DNA of 64,000 nucleotides from G963665495 sp963677785 (GTDB lineage Bacteria > Desulfobacterota > Desulfovibrionia > Desulfovibrionales > Desulfovibrionaceae). The notes under the pieces are model-generated. The model had not been told where the DNA came from. It saw nothing but the letters and a program-made list of their open reading frames with translations, and did no database searches. The stretch spans positions 3,782,001 through 3,846,000 of the forward strand of contig CAXXDH010000003.1 of NCBI GenBank assembly GCA_963677785.2, written 5' to 3'. Of the stretch, positions 17,144 to 24,770 are shown one piece after another. Both the position numbers and the translations under genes were made by a program. How positions within the stretch are numbered: the stretch's first letter is position 1; every line of letters starts with the position of its first letter.

Positions 17144-18184
17144 ATGGCTAATGGTGAGGTCGTGAAGAGTATCACAAATGCTTTGCTGGTAACATTGGGA
17201 GATCCCAATGGTGTTGGACCCGAGTTGGCGGTCCGTTTGTTTCATGCGGGAACTGAAAATGTTTCGGGGCAGGCTCCGGTATTGTTGTTGGGGCCGGAAA
17301 GTGTGCTGGAAGCCTATTGCCGGCAGTTTTCCATCCCGCCTTTCTGGACAAGACTGAAAAATCCCGAGGACATAAAAAAACAGTCCCCTGGGATATATAG
17401 TTACGGAATGCCCGAATTGGACCCCTTTCCGCTGACTGTAGGCTTGGCGACCAAGGAAGGCGGCAATGCGGCCGGGCAGACTCTGACTTTGGCCAGCTCG
17501 TTGCTGGAAAAAGGCTGCGCGGGCGGGGTGGTTACATTGCCTCTGCATAAGGCCATGCTGCAGGCCGCCGGGTTCGATTTTCCCGGACATACGGAATTTT
17601 TTGCTGCCAAAGCCGGGATCGACCCCAAAGATGTCTGCATGCATCTTTGCGGCGAGCGGCTGCGGGTAAGCTTGGTGACCACCCATCCGGCTTTGCGTCA
17701 GGTTCCGGATCTGATTACAGGCGACCGGGTTATCCATTGCCTGGAGTTGACGCATCATTTTTTGAAGGACATTGGATTTGAAAATCCTGTAATTGCAGTC
17801 TGCGGCCTGAACCCACATGCGGGTGAAATGGGACGTATCGGCCGTGAGGAAATCGACATCATCGAACCGGCGCTGGAGAAGGTCCGTACGTCGGGCATGA
17901 ATGTTCAAGGACCACTTCCCGCGGACACGGTTTTTCATCGGGCGTACCAGGGGGATTTCGACGCGGTGCTGGCCATGTATCATGACCAGGGCCTGGGCCC
18001 GCTGAAGCTCGTACATTTCAACCAATCGGTCAACGTAACGCTGGGTTTGCCCTTCGTACGGACTTCCGTGGACCATGGAACGGCCTACGAACTCGCAGGA
18101 AAGGGCACGGCAGAGACAGGGAGCCTGGAGATGGCTCTGGAATTGGCGCGGTGGCTGTTAAGCGCGCGGCAAAGGGGAATGTAA
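17144..18184 (+). CDS. pdxA: 4-hydroxythreonine-4-phosphate dehydrogenase
   Basis: The 346-residue PdxA-family enzyme performs NAD-dependent oxidation of 4-phosphohydroxy-threonine in pyridoxal phosphate synthesis. Signatures are VTLGDPNGVGPEL, the metal-binding H in FPGHTEFFA, CGLNPHAGEMGRIGREE and MYHDQGLGPLKLVHF, and the C-terminal TSVDHGTAYELAGKGTA. ATG 17144 is taken; a GTG at 17162 is possible but its ribosome site would be too close. The stop is directly followed by the ATG of the next gene, so the two are translationally coupled. Confidence 0.93.
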   Translation: MANGEVVKSITNALLVTLGDPNGVGPELAVRLFHAGTENVSGQAPVLLLGPESVLEAYCRQFSIPPFWTRLKNPEDIKKQSPGIYSYGMPELDPFPLTVGLATKEGGNAAGQTLTLASSLLEKGCAGGVVTLPLHKAMLQAAGFDFPGHTEFFAAKAGIDPKDVCMHLCGERLRVSLVTTHPALRQVPDLITGDRVIHCLELTHHFLKDIGFENPVIAVCGLNPHAGEMGRIGREEIDIIEPALEKVRTSGMNVQGPLPADTVFHRAYQGDFDAVLAMYHDQGLGPLKLVHFNQSVNVTLGLPFVRTSVDHGTAYELAGKGTAETGSLEMALELARWLLSARQRGM

Positions 18185-19843
18185 ATGTATCTTGGAATTG
18201 ACGTTGGAGGCACACATACGGATGCTGTCGCGTTGCATGACGGGAAAGTGGTCTGTTCGTGCAAAGTGCCAACGGACCACGAGGATCTGCTCGTATCAGT
18301 ACGCGGGGCATTGGAAAAAGTGCTTGCCAATATTGAAGGAGAAGCCATTGACCGGCTGAACTTGAGCACCACGCTTTCCACCAACGCCATTGTCGAGGGA
18401 AAAACGGAAAATGTGGGCGTGCTTGTTTCTTCCGGACCGGGGGTGGATCCAGAATATTATCGCATCGGCCGGAATTATTATTTACTGCCCGGGTCCATAG
18501 ATCACAGAGGCGCGGAAATCAGCCCCCTGAACGCGAAAACACTCGATAAGGCCCTGGCAGAATGCAAAGAACAAGGCGTTCGTGTTTTCGCAGCGGTGAG
18601 CAAATTTTCCACCAGGAATCCTGCGCATGAATTGGCCATGCAGCAGGCCATCGGTAGTGACGCGGACTTTGTGACTCTAGGACACCGCATGTCCGGACTG
18701 TTGAATTTTCCCCGTCGCATAAGCACGGCTTATTACAATGCGGCCGTATGGCGGACGTACAATGTATTTGTGGATGCGGTGGAGCAGAGTTTGAATGATT
18801 ACGGACTTGCCTCCATCCCTTCAGTCAATGTGCTCAAAGCGGATGGCGGAACCATGCCGCTGGAGCTTTCTCGGCAACTTCCCGTTGAATCCATTTTATC
18901 CGGGCCGGCTGCCAGCGTCATGGGCGTCATTGCCCTTTGCAATATTTCTCAGGATGCCGTGATTCTGGATGTGGGCGGCACCACCACGGACATTGCCATT
19001 TTTGCTTCTGGTGCGCCGCTGATTGAAAACCGGGGCATTGAAGTCGGTTCGTATCCGACCCTTGTCCGCGCATTGAAGACACGCTCCATCGGTATCGGCG
19101 GCGATTCCCGCTTGCATGTGCTGGAAGGACGCGTCTATGTGGGGCCGGAACGCGAAGGGCCGGCCATGGCCATGGGCGGCCAACAGCCTACCTTGATTGA
19201 TGTCTGTAATTATTTGGGGCATTCGGAGATCGGTGATGTACAGGCGTCCAAAAACGGAGTGGGGGAGCTGGCCGCAGCTTCCGGCATTCCAGCCGACACG
19301 TTTGCTTCGGATGCTTTGCAGTACGCAATTCAGACCATCAAGGGCGCGGTGGACGATCTGATCTGGGAACTCAACGCTCGCCCCGTATATACGATCCACG
19401 AACTGCTGACCGGGCACGTGCTTAAGCCCACCCGTGTCTACTGCATGGGCGGACCGGCCAAGACCCTGCAAAGTTTTCTGGCCGAGGCTTTTGAAGTGGA
19501 AGTGGAAGTTCCTGAGAATTTCGCTGTGGCCAATGCCGTGGGCGCGGCCCTGACGCGGACCACCATGGAACTCGAACTCTTTGCAGACACTTTCAAGCGC
19601 CGGATGCTGATTCCCAAGCTGGGCGTCGAACAGGAAGTTCCCAAGAGTTATACGTTGGATCAAGCCGAAAACGACGTCCGCAATCATCTGATGCAGTATT
19701 TGACCGGAGTGGGCGCGGGCACCTACGACGCTGCCCAGCTGGATCTCATAGAAGCTTCGTCCTTCAACATGGTGGATTATTATAGAGGTACAGGCCGCAA
19801 CATCCGCGTCAAATGCCAGTTGAAGCCTGGAATTGATGTTTAA
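18185..19843 (+). CDS. Hydantoinase/oxoprolinase (HyuA-like) family protein
   Basis: The 552-residue ASKHA-fold protein has an N-terminal Hydant_A_N domain (LGIDVGGTHTDAVAL phosphate loop, LSTTLSTNAIVEG). The Hydantoinase_A domain follows (VILDVGGTTTDIAIF, SIGIGGDSRLHV, YCMGGPAKTLQSF). Family members are ATP-dependent amidohydrolases or kinases on cyclic amides; the substrate here is unknown. It begins immediately after the pdxA stop with no gap. The unusual pairing with pdxA and an HDAC-like hydrolase suggests a small-molecule amide pathway (inference). Confidence 0.88.
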   Translation: MYLGIDVGGTHTDAVALHDGKVVCSCKVPTDHEDLLVSVRGALEKVLANIEGEAIDRLNLSTTLSTNAIVEGKTENVGVLVSSGPGVDPEYYRIGRNYYLLPGSIDHRGAEISPLNAKTLDKALAECKEQGVRVFAAVSKFSTRNPAHELAMQQAIGSDADFVTLGHRMSGLLNFPRRISTAYYNAAVWRTYNVFVDAVEQSLNDYGLASIPSVNVLKADGGTMPLELSRQLPVESILSGPAASVMGVIALCNISQDAVILDVGGTTTDIAIFASGAPLIENRGIEVGSYPTLVRALKTRSIGIGGDSRLHVLEGRVYVGPEREGPAMAMGGQQPTLIDVCNYLGHSEIGDVQASKNGVGELAAASGIPADTFASDALQYAIQTIKGAVDDLIWELNARPVYTIHELLTGHVLKPTRVYCMGGPAKTLQSFLAEAFEVEVEVPENFAVANAVGAALTRTTMELELFADTFKRRMLIPKLGVEQEVPKSYTLDQAENDVRNHLMQYLTGVGAGTYDAAQLDLIEASSFNMVDYYRGTGRNIRVKCQLKPGIDV

Positions 19844-19904
19844 ATGGCACGGGGGTGAAAACGCCCTCCAAGTTCGCAAGCTCACTAAAAAAAGTGAACC
19901 TGGG

Positions 19905-20042
19905 CCCGCGAATAGTGTCGGATTAGAGTATCGCGGGATGGATAATAAATTTCCAGCAAAAAAAGTTTGGAGATTGGGCTCCCTTACTTTGCCGAATGTG
20001 TCACTCCGGCAATGTAGCGTAACAAGCAAAGTGAGTGAGCCC
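19905..20042 (+). promoter_or_regulatory. Structured leader upstream of the HDAC-like gene
   Basis: The 216-base gap holds two stems. Hairpin A (19905-19937) pairs CCCGCG with CGCGGG. Hairpin B pairs GGGCTCCCTTACTTTGC (19976-19992) with GCAAAGTGAGTGAGCCC (20026-20042), with one mismatch and one G-T pair in 17 positions, and encloses a smaller GCCG/CGGC stem. The GGAGG ribosome site (20048-20052) begins six bases after hairpin B. It does not match a riboswitch class I can name. Confidence 0.55.
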
Positions 20043-20059
20043 CAGCCGGAGGCACAAGC

Positions 20060-21379
20060 ATGCTTGAAGCAAAAAACAGACTGGGACTGATCTTTTTCCC
20101 GGCATTCGACTGGGCCATATCGGAAACCCATCCGGAGCGCGAGGAGCGATTGCTCTATACGCAGGATCAGCTTCGCGAGGAGGGGCTTTTTGATATCCCC
20201 GGCATTACGGAATACAAGCCCGAAGTGGCGACGCACGAAGATGTGGAACGTACGCATTTTTGCATTCCCACTGTGGAAGCCGTCACCACCAAGTCGCATC
20301 TGATCTCGGCCGGAGGCGCCATCAAGGCCGCCCGGCTGGTCATGGAGCACGAGGAAGACAGGGCCTTTGCCCTTGTTCGCCCGCCCGGGCACCACGCAAA
20401 AAAGGTCGTGCACGGCAACCGCGGTTTTTGCAACGTCAACATCGAAGCGGTCATGCTCGAACACATCCGCGAGCATTACGGCCCAAAGCGGATTGCCATC
20501 GTTGACACGGACTGTCACCATGGCGACGGCACCGAGGATATCTACTGGAACGACCGCGATACGCTGTTCATTTCGTTGCACCAGGACGGCCGTACGCTTT
20601 ACCCCGGCACCGGATTTCTGGACGACCTGGGCGGCCCCAACGCTCTGGGCAAAAATCTGAACATTCCGCTGCCCCCGAATACGTCCGACGAAGGCTTTTT
20701 GTACGTCATCGAGAACGTGGTGCTGCCCATTCTGGCTGATTTCAAACCCGACCTGATCATCAATTCGGCCGGACAGGACAACCATTTTTCGGACCCCATT
20801 ACCAATATGGCCTTTTCCGCCCAAGGGTACGCCATGCTCAACGACATGCTCAAACCCGATATCGCCGTACTCGAGGGAGGATACGCCATTCAGGGCGCAT
20901 TGCCGTACGTAAATCTGGGCATAGCCCTGGCCATGGCGGGAGTGGATTATTCGCAGGTCCGCGAGCCGGATTACGATCCCGAGGCCATTCGCCAGAGCAA
21001 GAAGATCACTAATTATGTCAAGGCCGTTTCCGATGAGGTGCTGCAACGCTACTTCAATCCGCCCAGCCAGCCTGCCAAAGGCGAAATCCACGGTGACGTA
21101 TACTCACGGATGAAGGATATCTACTACGACACGGACGGCATCAGCGAAAGCCAGGTGGAAAGCGTGGTGCTTTGCGACAAATGCTCCGGTGTGACTAAAA
21201 TTGAAACCTGGTCATCCATCAACCCGCTGAGCTGCTGCATCGAAATTCCCATGAACGCCTGCCCCCGCTGCCACGAACTCGGCTTGCGTATGGTGGAAGA
21301 AGCGCAGGTCAAAGGCAGCTACCGTATTGTGCAATCCATCAACCGCAAGGACAAAGAATATCGCCAATTTGGTTTTTAA
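20060..21379 (+). CDS. HDAC-superfamily amidohydrolase with C-terminal zinc-ribbon
   Basis: The 439-residue enzyme belongs to the arginase/deacetylase fold (acetylpolyamine amidohydrolase and AcuC relatives). Catalytic parts are VRPPGHHA, DTDCHHGDGTEDIYW (zinc D and H), SAGQDNHFSDP (third zinc ligand D) and VLEGGYAIQG (catalytic Tyr). Residues about 375-415 add four Cys in CDKC and CPRC pairs, a likely structural zinc site not usual in the family. GGAGG is seven bases before ATG 20060. It is third in a co-directional cluster with pdxA and the hydantoinase gene. The substrate is probably an acetylated amine. Confidence 0.9.
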   Translation: MLEAKNRLGLIFFPAFDWAISETHPEREERLLYTQDQLREEGLFDIPGITEYKPEVATHEDVERTHFCIPTVEAVTTKSHLISAGGAIKAARLVMEHEEDRAFALVRPPGHHAKKVVHGNRGFCNVNIEAVMLEHIREHYGPKRIAIVDTDCHHGDGTEDIYWNDRDTLFISLHQDGRTLYPGTGFLDDLGGPNALGKNLNIPLPPNTSDEGFLYVIENVVLPILADFKPDLIINSAGQDNHFSDPITNMAFSAQGYAMLNDMLKPDIAVLEGGYAIQGALPYVNLGIALAMAGVDYSQVREPDYDPEAIRQSKKITNYVKAVSDEVLQRYFNPPSQPAKGEIHGDVYSRMKDIYYDTDGISESQVESVVLCDKCSGVTKIETWSSINPLSCCIEIPMNACPRCHELGLRMVEEAQVKGSYRIVQSINRKDKEYRQFGF

Positions 21380-21380
21380 A

Positions 21381-21853
21381 GGTTCTTCGACGAAAACAGT
21401 GGAATTCAATCTTGTTGACTGCACAACCTAATGCACTATAGCTAATGACCTCCGAGAAGGAGGTACCCCATTGTGAACGCAAATGATCTGCTAACATTGG
21501 GCCTTGGACTGACCGCCCCCTGGAAAGTCGTTGGCCAGACGCTGGACCTTGAGAAGGAGCCGAGTGAGCTGCGTCTTGATATCCAAGCCGAACGAGGATC
21601 GCTTTACCCTTGTCCGGAGTGCGGCACACCTTGCAAGGCCCATGATTTCAAAGAATACATTTGGCGACATCTCAACTTTTTCCAACACCATTGCCTGATC
21701 ACGACCAGGGTTCCGCGCGTTCGGTGTGCGCAGCATGGCTTGGGACGAGTTGCAGTGCCTTGGGCGCGTCCCGGCAGCGGTTTCACCCTTTTTTTTGAGC
21801 AGGTGATCATGACTTTGGCGCGGGAGATGCCTGTGGCAACCATTGCGGCATGA
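21381..21853 (+). mobile_element. Truncated ISL3-family element, left end
   Basis: It starts one base after the HDAC-like stop with terminal sequence GGTTCTTCGACGAAAAC. The first 26 bases (21381-21406) match the left end of the 278-bp element at 25070 with a single mismatch. The N-terminal part of a transposase follows and then the element is lost; no right end is nearby. Confidence 0.8.
21473..21853 (+). pseudogene. ISL3-family transposase, N-terminal fragment
   Basis: The 126 residues cover the ISL3 zinc-finger domain (CPECGTPC, then WRHLNFFQHHCLI and RVRCAQHG) and the start of the HTH region (TLAREMPVATIAA). The frame then stops. Full ISL3 transposases are about 400 residues, so the DDE domain is missing. 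GGAGG lies nine bases before the GTG start at 21473. Confidence 0.88.
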
Positions 21854-22018
21854 GCGAACCTTAACCTCTCAGCACGTGTCCGTCATCTTTGAGGCATCTC
21901 AGGACGCAAGGACTGACTTTAACAACCAACACTATGTTAGCCATCAACCTTCACAAACAATAATTTTCAAAAGTGGTGGAATTTTGGTGGAATTTTCGCG
22001 GAAGGGGGCTTACGCCAC

Positions 22019-22052
22019 AAAAAAAGCCACCTAGACTTGCATCTAAGTGGCT
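22019..22052 (-). terminator. Intrinsic terminator after tRNA-Thr
   Basis: On the minus strand AGCCACTTAGAT pairs with GTCTAGGTGGCT (loop GCAA, with G-T pairs) and is followed by seven T. Confidence 0.88.
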
Positions 22053-22060
22053 GATTTTTC

Positions 22061-22137
22061 TGGAGCCAACGATCCGACTCGAACGGACGACCTGCTGATT
22101 ACGAATCAGCTGCTCTACCAGCTGAGCTACGTTGGCT
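22061..22137 (-). tRNA. tRNA-Thr (anticodon CGT)
   Basis: The 77-nt gene has acceptor stem GCCAACG/CGTTGGC, anticodon loop TTCGTAA (CGT), T arm GTCCGTTCGAGTCGGAT and encoded CCA (22061-22063). Its own promoter and terminator flank it. Insertion-sequence and phage debris lies on both sides. Confidence 0.95.
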
Positions 22138-22153
22138 AACGTCGATGAAGCCT

Positions 22154-22181
22154 TGTATAGCAAGGACTTGGGGTCCGTCAA
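22154..22181 (-). promoter_or_regulatory. Sigma-70 promoter of tRNA-Thr
   Basis: On the minus strand TTGACG (22181-22176) and TATACA (22159-22154) are separated by 16 bases, ending 17 bases before the tRNA 5' end. Confidence 0.75.
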
Positions 22182-22205
22182 GAGAATTTTGAAAGTGCCC
22201 CAAAA

Positions 22206-22266
22206 GTACCCAAAATGGCCTTGAAAGTACCCGTGTCGGGGTACAGTGGGGTACAGTTTGGGGTAC
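22206..22266. repeat. Cluster of five GTACCC/GGGTAC boxes next to tRNA-Thr
   Basis: GTACCC occurs at 22206 and 22227, and GGGGTAC in the opposite sense at 22238, 22248 and 22260. The direct copies are 10-12 bases apart, about one helical turn. The same kind of box is found near integrases of the P4 type at tRNA sites, so these may be arm-type sites of a lost element; alternatively they are an operator for the following genes. Confidence 0.5.
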
Positions 22267-22306
22267 ACCTTTCGACCAAAACACTATGGAAATTATAAAG
22301 GGAAAA

Positions 22307-22522
22307 ATGGGCAGGAGAGAGAAAATATTTCTCATTTGCGCCTGCATATTTTTGCTGGTTGTGATTTTGGCTTTCGCTAATGGGGCGGGTGTGCTCGCCT
22401 ACTGCCTGGTTTTATACCTGGTTGACAACCCCGCCCCCCATGCCCCAAAATTACAACATGCGCGTAAGATTCAGCAGCGAGGGCGATCAATACATCTGGA
22501 TCCGGGAGTTGCCCGTCAATGA
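22307..22522 (+). CDS. Small membrane protein, phage-like
   Basis: The 71 residues have a short basic start (MGRREK) and one long or two short hydrophobic segments (IFLICACIFLLVVILAF, AGVLAYCLVLYLV). AAAGGG precedes ATG 22307; the frame can begin at 22286 without a site. Its 3' end overlaps the next gene by 83 bases. The hydrophobic profile could fit a holin, but this is not established. Confidence 0.4.
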   Translation: MGRREKIFLICACIFLLVVILAFANGAGVLAYCLVLYLVDNPAPHAPKLQHARKIQQRGRSIHLDPGVARQ

Positions 22523-22643
22523 GCGGGAGCCGTTTCAAGTGTGGTTATTTGAGAATAAGGTGCCTATTCCATTAGTTGATGGGGAGTATTATGCTGGATT
22601 TGCGTTGTGGGCTGACTATGAGGAATGGAAGAGGTTGAGATGA
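22440..22643 (+). CDS. Hypothetical small protein, phage-like
   Basis: A 67-residue soluble protein rich in aromatic residues (YIWIRELPVNEREPFQVWLFEN, in part; EYYAGFALWADYEEWKRL). No domain is recognised. It overlaps the preceding membrane gene in another frame and ends in an ATGA overlap with the next gene, which indicates a translated cluster. Confidence 0.5.
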   Translation: MPQNYNMRVRFSSEGDQYIWIRELPVNEREPFQVWLFENKVPIPLVDGEYYAGFALWADYEEWKRLR

Positions 22644-23287
22644 TAGATCAGATCACGAAAGCTATCCGTAATTGGAAGAGAGAAAAAGGGCATGCCCCTG
22701 GGAAGATCCGACTCGGGAGAAAAGAGCTTCAGGATCTTGAGCTTGTGTGTTCCCCATTTTTGATATTACATCCTCAACCAGGTATCCCAGGCTGCGCTTT
22801 TTGTGGAATCCCTATCGAAGAGGTGGAAGAAGAGAGTCATTTCTCCTTGGTGGAGGCAAAGCAAACTCAGCCTTATGAATCACCTGAGCCACTCACCAGA
22901 GAGCAGATTCTTGACGATCAGATATCCATGCCGCGTTTCTTCCGCCTCCCTACAAGACTGCAACCAAGCGGGGCTGTAGACGGCTCAATGTCTGAGAATT
23001 TACGCGGCTTCGCCTTGGTTGATATACCAGAAGCTCCGACCCTGGAAGATATCCCCATTCCTTTTTTCGGGAACATCCCCTTTGAGCCGCCAGAGGATGA
23101 TCGGCCAAGGCCTTCTGTCTCCCTCATGGCGGAAGCCTTAAAGCTGAGGACTCAGGCTACGGAGTTGAGGCTCATGGCAATGGAGCTTGATCAGCAGGCC
23201 AAAATGAAAGAGTTTGAAGCATCAGTCAGCGGGCGTCCAGGCAAACGGCCAAATTCTCCTCTGGTCGTTGACAAGAAAGTTCAATAA
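22640..23287 (+). CDS. Hypothetical protein, phage-like cluster
   Basis: The 215 residues begin MIDQITKAIRNWKREKG. A single CAFC pair sits near residue 53, then a Pro/Glu-rich middle, then a C-terminal helix likely to be coiled (EALKLRTQATELRLMAMELDQQAKM in part). GAGG lies five bases before ATG 22640, which overlaps the previous stop. Function not recognised. A terminator follows directly. Confidence 0.55.
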   Translation: MIDQITKAIRNWKREKGHAPGKIRLGRKELQDLELVCSPFLILHPQPGIPGCAFCGIPIEEVEEESHFSLVEAKQTQPYESPEPLTREQILDDQISMPRFFRLPTRLQPSGAVDGSMSENLRGFALVDIPEAPTLEDIPIPFFGNIPFEPPEDDRPRPSVSLMAEALKLRTQATELRLMAMELDQQAKMKEFEASVSGRPGKRPNSPLVVDKKVQ

Positions 23288-23288
23288 C

Positions 23289-23319
23289 AGGGCCACCCAT
23301 CTTCCGACAGGTGGCCTTT
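23289..23319 (+). terminator. Intrinsic terminator
   Basis: GGCCACC pairs with GGTGGCC around CATCTTCCGACA and is followed by TTTG, immediately after the stop at 23287. Confidence 0.65.
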
Positions 23320-23322
23320 GAA

Positions 23323-23378
23323 AGTTGACCTGATTAACGAGTCAACTCTTTTGTCGATTTCACTTCGATTTGTCAACT
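23323..23378. promoter_or_regulatory. Three AGTTGAC/GTCAACT boxes, possible operator
   Basis: AGTTGAC at 23323 forms an inverted pair with GTCAACT at 23341, and a second GTCAACT lies at 23372. They sit in the gap between two convergent units. The spacing resembles a repressor operator, but no regulator can be assigned. Confidence 0.35.
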
Positions 23379-23459
23379 TTTATGCGTGGCAATCTCCCAG
23401 CATTGATAAGATAGGTTTATTGGTATAGGGTGGCTTTCACTTGGTTCTTGAAATGGTGT

Positions 23460-24761
23460 TTAATTTACAAAAGTCTCTTTTGCTCGCTGTGAACTCAGTA
23501 TGTAGATTAGACCAGCAAAGAAGAAGATTAACGCCCATGCAATACTGTTGCTGGAAATTTGCACCTGCTCTTCAATAAAAGGAAAGTTTTTTGCCCATGC
23601 TACATACACAAATTTTGAAATTAAGACTAATGTTAGATAGGTGGAAAAAAAGATTTTGAATTTATTTTTCTTGTTTATAAAGTTCGCTGCAAGGTAAATA
23701 ATGAAAATTGTAAAAAAAAGACTAGCTATTGTAGTTGTAACGCAAAAGGATGATACATCTGGAGGAAAATATTTGAATCTTTGATCTAGTATTGTATTCA
23801 AGTTTTGATAAAAGTTATAACCATTGGCAAGTATCCCTACAGCAATATACATTCCTATTAAATAGAGCCCTCCACCTATTTTTCGCTGGGGACGCGCATA
23901 GTTTAAGATATCCTCGTTAGAACGTATGATCCGAGACGTCTCTCCTCCCATCTTAAGGGGTTGCTCGGGTGAATCTTTGAATCTCTCCAGTTTTTCTTCG
24001 AGCAGTTGCTTATATCTCTGAAAGTCCCTGTCGCCAACTAAGCCATGCTCTTTAAGGCTGTGGATATGATTGAGTAGTTTTTTAGCGATATCTTCTTCAA
24101 CTGGTCCGGAAAGGTACTTGTCATAAGCATATAGTATGCCATAAGTGGCGTCAGAGATTGATATGTAATTATTCTTATATTCAATGGCCACCTTTTTGAT
24201 TTCTTCGATGACGTCGTATTTTGGGGTAGGGCGTGGAGCAATGGAGGAGACTGGAGTCGAGGGTATCGTTTCTTCAATTAGGCTCTCAGCGCAGTTCCAG
24301 CAACGGCTGTTACTTGGAGGGTTTTTCTTGCCGCAGTTGAGGCAAACTGTTAGCTCGGTGGTAGATGGCGGTTGAGATATAGGTACAATATTACCCTGTT
24401 CGTCTTGGGGGATCTGGAAATGCTGACAGAACCTATTTCGTATAGATTCGGAGTCTGTTTCTTCAGTGTTTCTAGGTCTTTTGTTTTCCAAATAAAAAAT
24501 GATGTAGTTAGTCACGATCCCTAACAGGAGCAACGCGCACCACGCACACACCCATTGAATATATAAATGTCGAAAGGAATGCTGGGTATAGATAAGATAT
24601 GTACAGTATATTTCAGTTAGTGGTGGCAAGAGAAAACCCACGATAGAAGCTGCCACGCCGTATGTTTTATATAATATTATTAATGAGTAAACGTGTATAC
24701 ATATGCCAAGTAACAACATAAATTGCTTGCAATTTTTTAAAACCCAATACAGAAAATTCAT
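23460..24761 (-). CDS. Membrane protein with zinc ribbon and DUF2569-like C-terminus
   Basis: In this 433-residue protein, residues 1-95 hold three to four membrane segments. A zinc ribbon follows near 140 (CLNCGKKNPPSNSRCWNC, two Cys pairs), then a long soluble part. Four membrane helices end the protein, beginning RKIGGGLYLIGMYIAVG and closing SQRAKETFVN, the layout of DUF2569 proteins. Function unknown. The sequence is AT-rich relative to the core genes, suggesting transfer. The start is nine bases after the stop of the disrupted gene upstream, so they formed a two-gene unit. Confidence 0.7.
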   Translation of the reverse strand: MNFLYWVLKNCKQFMLLLGICIHVYSLIILYKTYGVAASIVGFLLPPLTEIYCTYLIYTQHSFRHLYIQWVCAWCALLLLGIVTNYIIFYLENKRPRNTEETDSESIRNRFCQHFQIPQDEQGNIVPISQPPSTTELTVCLNCGKKNPPSNSRCWNCAESLIEETIPSTPVSSIAPRPTPKYDVIEEIKKVAIEYKNNYISISDATYGILYAYDKYLSGPVEEDIAKKLLNHIHSLKEHGLVGDRDFQRYKQLLEEKLERFKDSPEQPLKMGGETSRIIRSNEDILNYARPQRKIGGGLYLIGMYIAVGILANGYNFYQNLNTILDQRFKYFPPDVSSFCVTTTIASLFFTIFIIYLAANFINKKNKFKIFFSTYLTLVLISKFVYVAWAKNFPFIEEQVQISSNSIAWALIFFFAGLIYILSSQRAKETFVN

Positions 24762-24770
24762 AATTATTTC

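Noticed and set aside
18896..21091. 731-codon minus-strand open frame
   Set aside because: It lies antisense to the hydantoinase-like and HDAC-like genes, crosses their intergenic leader, has no ribosome site and no recognisable domain; high GC coding sequence leaves the opposite strand open.
22440..22522. Rz/Rz1 spanin pair suggested by the overlapping small genes
   Set aside because: The inner protein lacks a lipobox or proline-rich signal and the outer one lacks a periplasmic coiled coil.
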